DNA of 64,000 nt from CAZMZW01 sp963802275 (GCA_963802275.1 CAWDIB010000004.1:248001-312000), one strand, 5' to 3'; shown: positions 16,198 through 26,287, counted from the first letter of the stretch. Program-made: numbers and translations. The notes: a model not told the origin generated them from the sequence alone.

Positions 16198-19119
16198 ATG
16201 GCAAAGATGGCTATTGAAAACCAATCTGTCAGTTTCTCTTTGAATGGGAAAAAATGGAAGGGGAAAGCCAGTCAAAATCAAATCGCGCTGGATTTTTTAC
16301 GCAACCTGGGTCTTAAGAGCGTCAAAGCAGGCTGCCGGGTGGGTGATTGTGGGATGTGCACCATCCTGTTGGATGGAAAGCCAGCCAAATCCTGTTTACT
16401 GCGAATAAAAAACCTTGTAAATAAGGAAATTGTAACCGTTGAAGGTTTAAGCAAAGATGGGGAATTACATCCCATTCAACAGGCATTCTGGGAAACTGGT
16501 GCAGTGCAATGTGGTTATTGCACACCTGCGCAAATCCTTTCCGCAAAAGCACTCCTTGATGTGAACAAAAATCCTGATGAAATGGAGATTCGCAAAGCCA
16601 TCAATTCAGTTATGTGCCGTTGTACGGGTTATGTCCGTATAGTGGATGCCGTCCTGAGAGCAGCAGCGATATTGAGAGGAGAGAAAATTACCCCGTTGGT
16701 TCCAGTCGAAGCTACACTTCCGGATAATATTGAATTGCTGCATCTTCCATTTGAATATACGCGCAAAGATCAATCACTGAAACCTCTACCACCCCTGGTT
16801 CTCACCCCCGGCAACATGCCGCGAACCAGCGTCATTGGAAAAGCCGAGTTGAAAGTGGATGGAAAGAAACTGGTTGAGGGAAAACCGGCTTTTACCGATG
16901 ATTTTGATTTACCGGGTATGCTTTACGCAACCATGCTCACCAGCCCGCATGCTCACGCACGAATAAAATCGATTGACACTAGTGAAGCGGAAAAACTCAG
17001 GGGGGTGAAAGCCATCCTCACCTTCAAAGATGTGCCAAGAGTCAAGTATGCGACCGGCGGACAGAGCTATCCCCAGCCGCTGCCGCATGACCAGGTTTGC
17101 CTGGATAACAAAGTGCGGCATTACGGGGATCGGGTCGCGGTCGTTGCCGCTGAGACGCTAAAAATTGCAGAAAAAGCCACCAAGTTGATTAAAGTTGATT
17201 ATGAGGTGCTCCCCTTTGTCATCGATCCAATGATGGCCATGCAAGCGGAAGCCCCTGTCATCCATGATGAATCGGACACCGAAGGAATTTTTGATGCCAA
17301 AAGGAATATTGTCCATCACATTGAAGCAGAGGTGGGCAATCCGGACCAGGCCTTTGCGGAATCAGACCAGGTATTTGAAGGCGATTTTCATACCCCCAAA
17401 CAACAGCACGCACAGCTGGAACCGCATATTTGCGTAACCTATCTCGATGAGGATGAGCGGCTGGTGGTTCTTTCGAGTACGCAAGTACCATTCCATGTAC
17501 GAAGGATCATCGCGCCACTTATCGGCCTGCCTGTAAGAAAAATCCGGGTCATCAAGCCAAGAATAGGAGGTGGTTTTGGCGGCAAGCAGGAAGTGCTGCT
17601 GGAAGATTTATGCGCACTGCTGACCCTGAAAACCCGCTGCCCGGTAAAACTGGAACTCTCCCGTAAACAAGAGTTCACAAGCGGCAGAACCCGCCACCAG
17701 CACTTCATTCATTACAAACTGGGGTTAAAAGGAGACCAAGTCACCGCTGCCGAACTGAAACTAATCGGCGATACCGGCGCCTATGGCACACATGGACTAA
17801 CGGTTAATATGGTGGGCGGTTTTAAAGGATTGACTTTGTACAATGCGCCAAATTCGCGATTCATTTGCGATGTGGTCTATACCAATACAGTTCCAGCCGG
17901 TGCCTTCCGCGGCTATGGCGCCATGCAGGAACAATTTGCCATCGAAGTATTGATGGCAGAGATCGCGGAAAAAATAGGCAAAGATGTGGTTGAATTCAAG
18001 CGCAGCAACTGGTTAAAGTTGGGCGAACCGATGTACATGGCACGTAAACTGGGTGAAGGCAGGGAAGGATATGACCAGAAAATGGAAACCACCGCGCTGG
18101 ACCAATGTTTGGAAATCGGAATCAAGGCAACTGATTATTTCCGTAAACGAAAAGAATATGCGAATCAACCAGACCAGAAAGTTAAAAAAGGTATTGGTTT
18201 TGCGATGGCTATCCACGGTAGCGGTATTGCAGGTCTGGATATGGCATCCGCAACCATCAAGATGAATGACGATGGTTCATTTAATTTGCAGGTCGGCGCA
18301 ACAGATATTGGCACAGGATCTGATACTATCCTGGCTCAAATTGCAGCAGAAGAAATCGGGGCAAGAGTGGAGGATTTCATCGTTTATTCTTCCGACACCG
18401 ACTTTACTCCGTTTGATAAAGGTGCCTATGCAAGTTCAACCACATACATCAGCGGAGGGGCGGTACGAAAAACGGCACGGGCAATCCGCAAACAAATTAT
18501 TGAACAGGCGGCATTGATGCTAAAGGTTGCTGATGCAGAGTCCCTGAAAATATTTGACCGCAAGGTCATCACCCCTGATGAACGTATGGTTACTTTTGAA
18601 GAGATTGGATTGAGCAGCCTGCATCAATTGAATCAGCATCAGATAATGGCCACTGAATCACATGTCAGTTATGTCAGTCCACCACCCACTGCAGCTCAGT
18701 TTGCAGAGGTGGCGGTCAATACCGAAACTGGTGAAATCAAAGCCGAACGCTTGCTGATGGTGGTGGATTGCGGAAGGGTGATCAATCCCGTGACAGCCGC
18801 CGGGCAGGTGGAAGGCGGTATGGTACAAGCGCTGGGATTCGCCTTATCTGAGGAAACCTATTTCGATGATAAAGGGGCTATCACCAATGCAAGTTTCCGT
18901 ACCTACAAAACTCCGTCTGCAATGGAATTACCACCCCTGGATGTGATCTTCGTTCAGACTGATGAGCCCAATGGACCTTTTGGAGCAAAATCTGTTTCGG
19001 AAATCGCAATTGACGGGGTTGCTCCGGCCCTGGTGAATGCAATTCATAATGCAACCGGTAAATGGTTCCACGATTTGCCATTGACTCCCGAAAAAATCAT
19101 GCAGGGTTTAAATCAGTAG
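16198..19119 (+). CDS. Xanthine dehydrogenase-family molybdenum hydroxylase, fused [2Fe-2S] and molybdopterin domains
   Basis: One 973-residue chain joins the iron-sulfur and molybdopterin parts of a xanthine oxidase-type hydroxylase. The plant-type 2Fe-2S cluster motif CRVGDCGMC is near residue 46 and the second cluster motif CGYCTPAQ...CRCTGY lies at about 104-142. The molybdopterin domain contains RIGGGFGGKQE and AFRGYGAMQEQFAIE, and the late glycine-rich VVDCGRVINP and GPFGAKSVSE segments. There is no FAD domain between them and no separate FAD subunit gene nearby. This resembles the YgfN/XdhD or selenium-dependent-hydroxylase branch, or aldehyde oxidoreductases. ATGs at 16198 and 16207 are both possible. 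Substrate is unassigned. Confidence 0.88.
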   Translation: MAKMAIENQSVSFSLNGKKWKGKASQNQIALDFLRNLGLKSVKAGCRVGDCGMCTILLDGKPAKSCLLRIKNLVNKEIVTVEGLSKDGELHPIQQAFWETGAVQCGYCTPAQILSAKALLDVNKNPDEMEIRKAINSVMCRCTGYVRIVDAVLRAAAILRGEKITPLVPVEATLPDNIELLHLPFEYTRKDQSLKPLPPLVLTPGNMPRTSVIGKAELKVDGKKLVEGKPAFTDDFDLPGMLYATMLTSPHAHARIKSIDTSEAEKLRGVKAILTFKDVPRVKYATGGQSYPQPLPHDQVCLDNKVRHYGDRVAVVAAETLKIAEKATKLIKVDYEVLPFVIDPMMAMQAEAPVIHDESDTEGIFDAKRNIVHHIEAEVGNPDQAFAESDQVFEGDFHTPKQQHAQLEPHICVTYLDEDERLVVLSSTQVPFHVRRIIAPLIGLPVRKIRVIKPRIGGGFGGKQEVLLEDLCALLTLKTRCPVKLELSRKQEFTSGRTRHQHFIHYKLGLKGDQVTAAELKLIGDTGAYGTHGLTVNMVGGFKGLTLYNAPNSRFICDVVYTNTVPAGAFRGYGAMQEQFAIEVLMAEIAEKIGKDVVEFKRSNWLKLGEPMYMARKLGEGREGYDQKMETTALDQCLEIGIKATDYFRKRKEYANQPDQKVKKGIGFAMAIHGSGIAGLDMASATIKMNDDGSFNLQVGATDIGTGSDTILAQIAAEEIGARVEDFIVYSSDTDFTPFDKGAYASSTTYISGGAVRKTARAIRKQIIEQAALMLKVADAESLKIFDRKVITPDERMVTFEEIGLSSLHQLNQHQIMATESHVSYVSPPPTAAQFAEVAVNTETGEIKAERLLMVVDCGRVINPVTAAGQVEGGMVQALGFALSEETYFDDKGAITNASFRTYKTPSAMELPPLDVIFVQTDEPNGPFGAKSVSEIAIDGVAPALVNAIHNATGKWFHDLPLTPEKIMQGLNQ

Positions 19120-19135
19120 AAAGCAACAAAACAGA

Positions 19136-20269
19136 TTGAAGACAAAACCCAGGCTCACTGACCTGGCATTATTCTTTCTAAAATTAGGGGTCGTCGGATT
19201 CGGCGGCCCCTCTGCCCTGATTGCCATGATGGAAATCGAGATGGTTCATAAAAAAAAGTGGGTAACCAGAAAACACTTTATGGACCTTTTAGCAGTGACT
19301 TATTTAATCCCAGGACCAAACTCGGCTGAAATGGCCCATTTTCTTGGTTCTTCGACAGCAGGGTTTTGGGGATTGGCAATCTCGGGATTTTGTCTCATCC
19401 TGCCACCCACACTCATAACCATACTATTTGCCTTTACATATCAACGTCTGGGAACCCTACCTGACTTTCAAATCATCCTTGCATCCATCACACCTATGAT
19501 CATTGCCGTAATACTTTATTCAGGATATCGGATCGGTCAATCTGCATTGAAAGATATTAAAACCGTCCTGATTTTTATTGCAAGTTTTATTGCGGCATTA
19601 AGCGGTGTGGACGGGGTCATCATCACATTATTAGCCGGCTTGCTGGGTCTTTTCTTATTTCAGTTGGGGAAAATGAAAGTGGTTCCTCTATTTTTAGTGT
19701 CTGCACAATTTATGCAGATTCAACAATTTTCAAATTTTTTAAATGATGGAAAGGTCCTGATATTTCTTTATTTTCTAAAAATTGGCGCTATTCTGTTTGG
19801 AAGCGGTCATGTATTATTTGCCTACATTAATCATGATGTGGTCAACCGGTTTCACTGGTTGACATCCAGGCAACTTTTGGATGCCATTGCTGTCGGTCAA
19901 ATTACCCCCGGCCCGGTCAGTTCTGCGGTCACTTTCATTGGATATCTGCTGGAAGGTTTACCCGGGGCGATTCTGGCTACGATTGGCATATTTCTTCCAT
20001 CCTTCATCATTGTTCTCTTAATTGAGCGCTTTTTACCCAGAATAGTTAATTTAACCGGTGTGCAGGATTTTTTTGATGGCATCAATGCCGGTGTTGTCGC
20101 GCTGATCATTGCAGTAGCTTTAAATCTCATGCGTACCTCAATCATCGATATAGGCAGTATTTTATTATTATTAATAAGCATGGTCATCTTAATAAGATAC
20201 AAAATTGACCCAGCGTTGTTGGTTTTAAGCGGTGCGTTGATTGGAATCATAAAAATAATCCTTAATTAA
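19136..20269 (+). CDS. chrA: Chromate transporter (ChrA, CHR family)
   Basis: A two-domain CHR-family membrane protein of 377 residues. Each half has the family signature: FLKLGVVGFGGPSALIAMME with YLIPGPNSAEMA in the first, and FLKIGAILFGSGHVLFAYI with QITPGPVSSAVTF in the second. About ten hydrophobic helices are visible. Known members export chromate in antiport with sulfate; others have unknown anion substrates. The start is a TTG at 19136, because no ATG occurs before the conserved first signature. It begins 17 bp after the molybdenum hydroxylase and may be co-transcribed, which could suggest an oxyanion link, though that is speculative. Confidence 0.88.
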   Translation: MKTKPRLTDLALFFLKLGVVGFGGPSALIAMMEIEMVHKKKWVTRKHFMDLLAVTYLIPGPNSAEMAHFLGSSTAGFWGLAISGFCLILPPTLITILFAFTYQRLGTLPDFQIILASITPMIIAVILYSGYRIGQSALKDIKTVLIFIASFIAALSGVDGVIITLLAGLLGLFLFQLGKMKVVPLFLVSAQFMQIQQFSNFLNDGKVLIFLYFLKIGAILFGSGHVLFAYINHDVVNRFHWLTSRQLLDAIAVGQITPGPVSSAVTFIGYLLEGLPGAILATIGIFLPSFIIVLLIERFLPRIVNLTGVQDFFDGINAGVVALIIAVALNLMRTSIIDIGSILLLLISMVILIRYKIDPALLVLSGALIGIIKIILN

Positions 20270-20281
20270 AGGGAAAAAGAT

Positions 20282-21157
20282 ATGAACAAATTAATTGAAA
20301 ATCTTCAAAATAAATCAATTCTCATCTCGGATGGAGCTACAGGCACCAACCTTCAGCAGCGCGGATTGTTGAAAGGAAAAGCGCCTGAAAGTTGGGTTTT
20401 GGAAAAACCCGAAGAAATCATCAGACTGGAGAAGGATTTCATCAGCGCCGGAGCCGATATCATCCTAACCTGCACGTTTGGCGCCTCCTCCATCCGTCTG
20501 TCACAAAATGGGATTGAAAGAAAGCCTTCTGAAATAATAGATGCAGCCGTCAAATTGGCAAAACAAGCTGTGAATGGCAAGAATGTTATGATCGGGGGAT
20601 CCATCGGACCGCTGGGACATATGTTAAAACCTTTTGGCGATCTGGATGCTGAAGTCGCAAAAGAAAATTATCAGGAACAAGCATGGGCACTTAATAATGC
20701 AGGAGTCGAATTTTTGGTCATTGAAACTCAGTATGATATCAATGAGGTCAAGATTGCCATAGAAGCGTGTCAAATGGATAGTGAACTGCCAATCGTCTGT
20801 TCGTTCAGTTATGACCGCGGTACACGCACCATGATGGGATTAAAACCTTCTCAGGCAGCTAGTGAATTGGAAAATTCCGGCATCAGCATGATTGGGATTA
20901 ATTGCGGCAAGAGCCTGGAGGATAATCTAAATTGCTTGATTGAGTTGCGCCAATCCACGCAATTACCCATTTGGTTCAAGCCTAACGCAGGGTTGCCAAG
21001 AGTGGATGAGGCAGGAAATACGACCTACAGCATTAGCCCGGAAGAGATGGGGCAACAAGTGAAAAAATGGATTTCTGAAGGCGCGGCGGTTGTCGGAGGA
21101 TGCTGTGGCACCAGCCCGGCGCATTTGGAAGCCATCGCCAGGTCAGCCAGGCATTAA
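20282..21157 (+). CDS. Homocysteine S-methyltransferase family protein
   Basis: A zinc-dependent thiol methyltransferase with the MetH N-terminal/BHMT fold. The N-terminus LISDGATGTNLQQRG, the central MIGINCG and the C-terminal GGCCGTSPAHLEAI carry the three zinc cysteines (one in INCG, two in GGCC). The length of 291 residues is that of stand-alone enzymes such as MmuM or of the MetH first domain. The methyl donor (S-methylmethionine, betaine or a corrinoid/folate partner) is not readable. The gene sits between chrA and dus on the plus strand with short gaps. Confidence 0.88.
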   Translation: MNKLIENLQNKSILISDGATGTNLQQRGLLKGKAPESWVLEKPEEIIRLEKDFISAGADIILTCTFGASSIRLSQNGIERKPSEIIDAAVKLAKQAVNGKNVMIGGSIGPLGHMLKPFGDLDAEVAKENYQEQAWALNNAGVEFLVIETQYDINEVKIAIEACQMDSELPIVCSFSYDRGTRTMMGLKPSQAASELENSGISMIGINCGKSLEDNLNCLIELRQSTQLPIWFKPNAGLPRVDEAGNTTYSISPEEMGQQVKKWISEGAAVVGGCCGTSPAHLEAIARSARH

Positions 21158-21188
21158 TCCTAACCTATTGGAATTCCATAAGAACAGC

Positions 21189-22139
21189 ATGATTTCAGAA
21201 CCCGCTTTTTTCATCGGTGATGTGCCGATTTTTGGGGATGTGATGCATGCGCCGATGGACGGGTATACTGATTCGCCATTCCGCACCATCGCGCGGGAAA
21301 ATGGGTCAGCCATTACCTACTCTGAATTCATGAACGCCAATGACATTCTCACCAACCCGGTTATCAATCGTCTTAAATTAATCTTCAGCGAAAAAGAAAG
21401 GCCGATCGCTTTCCAGGTGTATGATGAAGATGCGGAGAGGATCATTCAGGCCTGCCTTTTCCTTGTGCAATATCAACCGGATTTCCTGGATATCAATATG
21501 GGTTGTTCTACACAAACCGTATCAGGCCGAGGTGCGGGAGCAGGTTTGTTAAAAGAACCACAAAAAATCGCCAGAATCTTTAATCAATTAAAAAAAGAAT
21601 GCCCGCTACCAATAACGGCCAAAATCCGACTGGGGTGGGATAACTCGGAAAAAAATTATCTTGAAGTGGCAAAGATTATTGAAGACAACGGCGGCAGCAT
21701 GATCGCCGTGCATGCGCGCACTCGTCACCAGGGGATGACCGGCAAGGTGGAAATGGATGCGATAACAGAAATCAAAAAACGGGCTGAAATCCCCGTTATT
21801 GGCAATGGGGACATTCTTACCGTGGCAGATATCGAAGCGATGAAATCAAGGACCGGTTGCGACGCAGTTATGATAGGGCGCGGAAGCATTGGCAACCCGT
21901 GGCTCCTCAGTAAAAGGGAGATCGTAAAAGTCCCCAAAAGCGAAGTGTTGGATGTAATCACCCATCACCTTGAAATGATGGTGGGAATATATGGAAATGT
22001 CCGCGGTGTAATCCGCTTTCGAAAACACCTCAAACGCTACCTGATACAGACACTCAATTTATCAATTAGCGAGATCAGATTATTCATGAACTTGAAACAA
22101 AAGGACGAGATCATTCTTTTATTGAATAAATACTACTAG
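21189..22139 (+). CDS. dus: tRNA-dihydrouridine synthase
   Basis: FMN enzyme that reduces uridines of tRNA D-loops. APMDGYTDSPFRTI opens the TIM barrel. INMGCSTQTVSGRGAGAGLL carries the Dus-type active-site cysteine region. KIRLGW, VHARTRHQG, IPVIGNGDI and DAVMIGRGSIGNPW follow in the usual order. I take the ATG at 21189 (316 residues). A start at 21090 would add 33 residues that overlap the methyltransferase gene and have no family match. The paralogue type (DusA, B or C) is uncertain. Confidence 0.93.
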   Translation: MISEPAFFIGDVPIFGDVMHAPMDGYTDSPFRTIARENGSAITYSEFMNANDILTNPVINRLKLIFSEKERPIAFQVYDEDAERIIQACLFLVQYQPDFLDINMGCSTQTVSGRGAGAGLLKEPQKIARIFNQLKKECPLPITAKIRLGWDNSEKNYLEVAKIIEDNGGSMIAVHARTRHQGMTGKVEMDAITEIKKRAEIPVIGNGDILTVADIEAMKSRTGCDAVMIGRGSIGNPWLLSKREIVKVPKSEVLDVITHHLEMMVGIYGNVRGVIRFRKHLKRYLIQTLNLSISEIRLFMNLKQKDEIILLLNKYY

Positions 22140-22161
22140 GAGCAAAGGATACAATAGAAGC

Positions 22162-23739
22162 ATGCAGGATAAGCATGATCGGAGCTGGTCATCGCTGGAC
22201 AATAAGTGGGATGTAATTATCGTCGGGGGGGGTATTACAGGTGCCGGATTATTCCGGATGGCTTCAGCCTGCGGATTAAAAACACTGCTGGTGGATGCCA
22301 AGGATTTTTCATTTGGAACTTCCAGCCGATCATCAAAATTGGTTCATGGCGGGCTTCGCTATATTCGCAATCTTCAATTCAAGGTGACATTAGAATCCGT
22401 GAGGGAACGCGAACGTTTGTTGCGTGAATCACCAGCTTTGGTATCACCTTTAAAGTTCATTCTTCCCATCTACGAAAATTACCATGCCACTCGTAATCAA
22501 ATTAAATTCTCTCTCGGCCTTTATGACCTTTTCGGGAAAAAACGGGCGCATGGGGAGCTAAACGAAGCTGAATTTAACCAGAAGGCTCATTTGCTTAATA
22601 AAAATAAACTTGCCTTTTCCTATTTTTATTATGACGCTGTAGTGGATGATTCCCGCCTGGTAATAAGAAACATTCAGGAAGGAATTGAATTTGGCGGAAC
22701 CGCTTTGAATTATGTTAGAGGAAGTGATCTGCTATTGAACCGAGAAGGGATGGTGGTTGGCATTTTACTCAATAATCGCAATAATGATAACCAGAGCAAG
22801 GAAGTTTTGGCAAAAGCAGTGGTTAATGCAACTGGTCCTTGGACAGATGAAATACGGGGTAAAGTATCCAATAAAAAAATTATCCGAAAACTGCGCGGCA
22901 GCCATATCCAATTCAGCCAGGAGCGTTTTCCGGTAAATTGCGGTTTTTCTCTATTTCATCCGGGTGACAGGCGGTCCTTCTTCATTCTGCCCTGGGAAGG
23001 TGTGACCATAGTTGGGACAACCGACTTGGATCACCCGTCTGATTATGAAAGAGATTACGCCGAGCCATTTATGACCTACCAGGAAGAAGAATATTTGTTG
23101 TCGGCTGCCAATTATTTCTTCCCATCAATAAAATTAACCCCAAAAGATATCATCTCCTCCTTTTCCGGGTTGAGACCCATTGTTTCGTCGGATACCAGCA
23201 AACCTTCCAAGGCTTCGCGAGCACATGTATTGCTGCAAGAAAACGGATTGCTCACCATTACAGGCGGTAAATTGACCACCTATCGGCAAATGGCTTATGA
23301 AGTGATGCGGAAAATTCGGCAATGCATAAGCCTTCCAAAGCGACTGGATAGAAAAGCCAAAATTTTCCAAGAATACACCGAAATTTATAAAAAAGCATAT
23401 TCAAATGACATGATTCATCGATGGCAAGGCCGGTTCGGGAGGAGTCTTCCTGATTTTCTTGCAAGCATTAAAATGGATGAAAATACCATCATCCCTGCCA
23501 CTCAAACCAGCTGGGCAGAAATCCGTTGGGCTGCCAGAAATGAGCGCATCGTACACCTGGATGATTTGTTATTGAGAAGAGTCCGACTGGGATTACTCTT
23601 GCCAAAAGGCGGAATGCAGCATGAAGAAAGAATCCGTAAGATAGTTTTTGATGAATGTGGTTGGAATGAAGAAAAATGGAAAGTGGAATCTCTACGTTAC
23701 CGGGAGATCATCAGCAGATATTATTCGAAATCCACCTGA
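22162..23739 (+). CDS. glpD: FAD-dependent glycerol-3-phosphate dehydrogenase
   Basis: Oxidises sn-glycerol 3-phosphate to dihydroxyacetone phosphate, passing electrons to the quinone pool at the membrane surface. The FAD-binding motif DVIIVGGGITGAGLFRMAS is at residues 16-34, and the family loop GTSSRSSKLVHGGLRYI at 53-69. TTDLDHPSDYER and ITGGKLTTYRQMA are the other conserved segments. At 525 residues it is full length. The usual GIxxAxDAAxRG reads GAGLFRMASACG, a mild divergence. It is followed 22 bp later by an FGGY kinase, which suggests a glycerol or related polyol pathway. Confidence 0.9.
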   Translation: MQDKHDRSWSSLDNKWDVIIVGGGITGAGLFRMASACGLKTLLVDAKDFSFGTSSRSSKLVHGGLRYIRNLQFKVTLESVRERERLLRESPALVSPLKFILPIYENYHATRNQIKFSLGLYDLFGKKRAHGELNEAEFNQKAHLLNKNKLAFSYFYYDAVVDDSRLVIRNIQEGIEFGGTALNYVRGSDLLLNREGMVVGILLNNRNNDNQSKEVLAKAVVNATGPWTDEIRGKVSNKKIIRKLRGSHIQFSQERFPVNCGFSLFHPGDRRSFFILPWEGVTIVGTTDLDHPSDYERDYAEPFMTYQEEEYLLSAANYFFPSIKLTPKDIISSFSGLRPIVSSDTSKPSKASRAHVLLQENGLLTITGGKLTTYRQMAYEVMRKIRQCISLPKRLDRKAKIFQEYTEIYKKAYSNDMIHRWQGRFGRSLPDFLASIKMDENTIIPATQTSWAEIRWAARNERIVHLDDLLLRRVRLGLLLPKGGMQHEERIRKIVFDECGWNEEKWKVESLRYREIISRYYSKST

Positions 23740-23761
23740 TCAGTACAAATAAGGAGCTACC

Positions 23762-25324
23762 ATGGATAAAGACTTGATCTTGGCAATTGACCACGGCACG
23801 CAGAGTGTTCGGGCACTGGTTTTTGACCTGAAAGGGGATTTGAAAGCAAAAAGCCAGATAAAGATAGAATCCTATGACTCTCCCTCACCGGGATTCTCAG
23901 AAAAGGACCCTGAATTCTTCTGGGAGACGGTTTGCCAGGCTTGCCAAAAATTATGGGCGGATTACCCCAAAATTTCCAAGGAATCCATTGCAGGGGTGAC
24001 GTTGACCACCCAGCGGTCAACTATGATTAACCTCGATCAAGAAGGCAAACCGTTACGTCGAGCCATTACCTGGATGGATCAACGCCGCACGAGAGGTTTA
24101 AAACCCGTCGGCGGTGTATGGGGACTATTATTCAAACTGGCTGGAATGACTGGAACGGTATCCTATCTGCAGGCAGAAGCGGAGGGAAACTGGATCCAAG
24201 CCCACCAGCCCGAGATATGGGCAAAAACGCATAAATATTTGCTGCTTTCGGGATATCTGACCTTCTGCTTGACAGGCGAATACAGGGATTCAATCGGCTG
24301 CCAGGTTGCTTATATTCCTTTTGACTACAAAAATAAAAAATGGAGCAGCAAAGGCGATTGGAAATGGCAGGCAGTCCCGGTCGAGAAGGAAATGCTTCCC
24401 GAATTGATCAATCCCAGCGAAGTGCTTGGCACCATCACACCAGAGGCATCTCGGAAAACCGGAATCCCGGCCGGATTGCCCCTAATCGCTGCGGCAGCGG
24501 ACAAGGCTTGTGAGGTAATCGGTGCGGGGTGTTTGCAGCCCAATATCGCCTGCATCAGTTATGGAACCACCGCCACACTAAACACCACTCATCGGAAATA
24601 CATCGAGGTTATCCCATTAATTCCGCCCTACCCTTCGGCAGTGCCGGATGCCTATTCATTGGAAACACAGATCTTCCGCGGTTTCTGGATGGTTTCATGG
24701 TTCAAAAGGGAATTCGCCCATAATGAGATCCGGCTGGCCAAAGAAAGGGGGGTGGAACCGGAAGAGTTATTCGACGACCTGGTCAATTCAGTACCTCCCG
24801 GTTCACTGGGATTGGTGCTTCAACCGTATTGGTCACCCGGCCTTAAGATACCAGGGCCGGAAGCAAAAGGTGCCATTATCGGTTTTGGGGATATCCATAC
24901 GCGCGCGCACTTATACCGTTCCATCCTGGAGGGACTGGCATATGGCTTGCGGGAAGGAGCTGAAAGAACCAGCAAACGCAGCGGTGTGCCCATCACCGAA
25001 ATACGTGTGGCAGGTGGCGGAAGCCAGAGCAAAGCCGCCATGCAATTGACCGCCGACATCTTCGGTTTGTCCACCTCCAGACCACATACGTATGAAGCAT
25101 CTGGTTTGGGGGCAGCTATCGATGCGGCAGTCGGGCTGGGATTGCATGCAAATTTTGAAACCGCCATTGCAGAGATGACACGCATCAACGAAACGTTCGA
25201 ACCCAATACACAAAACCACAAAATATATGACGAAATCTTCAAGGAAGTTTATTTGAAGATGTATAAGCAACTGAAACCATTGTATGAAAAGATCCAGGAT
25301 ATCACCGGATATCCACCAATGTGA
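23762..25324 (+). CDS. FGGY-family carbohydrate kinase
   Basis: A two-domain sugar or polyol kinase of 520 residues. The N-terminal phosphate-1 loop reads LAIDHGTQSVRALVFD, the central VTLTTQRSTMINLD and TWMDQRR segments follow, and the FGGY C-terminal signature is EIRVAGGGSQSKAAMQLTAD. A good AAGGAG precedes the ATG at 23762. Pairing with glpD suggests glycerol kinase, but the loop GTQSVRALVFD and the insertions differ from canonical GlpK, so another polyol cannot be excluded. Confidence 0.88.
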   Translation: MDKDLILAIDHGTQSVRALVFDLKGDLKAKSQIKIESYDSPSPGFSEKDPEFFWETVCQACQKLWADYPKISKESIAGVTLTTQRSTMINLDQEGKPLRRAITWMDQRRTRGLKPVGGVWGLLFKLAGMTGTVSYLQAEAEGNWIQAHQPEIWAKTHKYLLLSGYLTFCLTGEYRDSIGCQVAYIPFDYKNKKWSSKGDWKWQAVPVEKEMLPELINPSEVLGTITPEASRKTGIPAGLPLIAAAADKACEVIGAGCLQPNIACISYGTTATLNTTHRKYIEVIPLIPPYPSAVPDAYSLETQIFRGFWMVSWFKREFAHNEIRLAKERGVEPEELFDDLVNSVPPGSLGLVLQPYWSPGLKIPGPEAKGAIIGFGDIHTRAHLYRSILEGLAYGLREGAERTSKRSGVPITEIRVAGGGSQSKAAMQLTADIFGLSTSRPHTYEASGLGAAIDAAVGLGLHANFETAIAEMTRINETFEPNTQNHKIYDEIFKEVYLKMYKQLKPLYEKIQDITGYPPM

Positions 25325-25377
25325 AGAAGTACATAATAAACGGGTCATTATTGAGCTCATGGTAAAATGAGCGCAAC

Positions 25378-25449
25378 GTCCCTGTAGCTCAGTGGATAGA
25401 GCGCTGGCCTCCGAAGCCGGAAGCGGGAGTTCGAGTCTCCCCAGGGACG
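25378..25449 (+). tRNA. tRNA-Arg (CCG)
   Basis: Acceptor stem GTCCCTG with CAGGGAC, anticodon stem CTGGC/GCCGG around loop CTCCGAA (anticodon CCG), and T-arm GGGAGTTCGAGTCTCC. The discriminator is G, and CC but not the final A follow in the genome. Confidence 0.95.
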
Positions 25450-25543
25450 CCTTTAACCCGTTCTTTATATTTTTTTGATACGATTCTAATAATTCCATTC
25501 TATTAATATAGTAAGATACTAACGCAAATACATTGGAGGTAGC

Positions 25544-26242
25544 ATGTTTTACTACGGTGGTTATGGTTTATATTTTTTATTTGCCCTGCCTGCCCTGCTG
25601 TTGGGGTTCTGGGCACAATTTAAAGTCCAATCTGCTTATAAGAAGTATTCCCAGGTTCGCACCAGCAATGGCTTGACCGGTGCAGAAATCGCCAGACGAT
25701 TACTGGATAACAACCAGCTGCAGGATGTGCGCATCGAGCAGGTGGCAGGGACGCTGAGCGATCACTACGATCCCACCAAACGGGTACTGGGATTAAGCCA
25801 GGGTGTATTCGGCAGCGATAGCATTGCCGCTGCCGGGATTGCTGCACATGAAAGTGGTCATGCCATTCAACACAAAGTTAAATATGGTCTGCTGGCATTG
25901 CGGTCGTTAATGGTTCCATCGGTTCAAATTGGCAGTTGGCTCGGTCCGATCATGTTTATCATCGGCATGCTGCTGAATTCCGAAAGTCTTGCCTTAGCCG
26001 GATTGATCTTCTTCGCCGCCACGGCAGTCTTTACCATCGTCACCATCCCGGTGGAGATGGATGCATCCCGCCGTGCCAAGGAAAGCTTATCCAACAGTGG
26101 ATTGGTTTACGGCACCGAATCGGAAGGGGTCTCCAAGGTTTTGGATGCAGCAGCATTGACCTATGTGGCCGCCGCTGTCCAGGCACTATCCACCCTGCTC
26201 TATTATGTGTTTCTTTTTTCCGGTAGTAGAAGAAGAAGTTAA
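25544..26242 (+). CDS. YugP-type neutral zinc metallopeptidase
   Basis: A 232-residue membrane metalloprotease-like protein. A first hydrophobic helix (YGLYFLFALPALLLGFWAQF) is followed by a domain with the zinc motif HESGH in AAGIAAHESGHAIQHK near residue 107. Two further hydrophobic stretches (residues 127-172) follow, then an MDASRRAKE segment whose acidic residue may be the third ligand, and a final helix. This is the layout of the YugP family. Its role is unknown in any organism I can name. A GGAGGT sequence precedes the ATG. It stands alone after tRNA-Arg. Confidence 0.86.
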   Translation: MFYYGGYGLYFLFALPALLLGFWAQFKVQSAYKKYSQVRTSNGLTGAEIARRLLDNNQLQDVRIEQVAGTLSDHYDPTKRVLGLSQGVFGSDSIAAAGIAAHESGHAIQHKVKYGLLALRSLMVPSVQIGSWLGPIMFIIGMLLNSESLALAGLIFFAATAVFTIVTIPVEMDASRRAKESLSNSGLVYGTESEGVSKVLDAAALTYVAAAVQALSTLLYYVFLFSGSRRRS

Positions 26243-26258
26243 AATCATCCAATTAAAA

Positions 26259-26285
26259 ACGGGCTCGCAGGAGTTCGTTTTTTTT
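26259..26285 (+). terminator. Terminator between yugP-like gene and mreB
   Basis: An 8-bp stem with two G-U pairs (ACGGGCTC with GAGTTCGT), loop GCAG, then eight T. It serves the plus-strand gene. Confidence 0.75.
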
Positions 26286-26287
26286 AA

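Noticed and set aside
21090..21188. Longer start for dus at 21090
   Set aside because: The extra 33 residues overlap the methyltransferase gene and have no family match; the ATG at 21189 is used.
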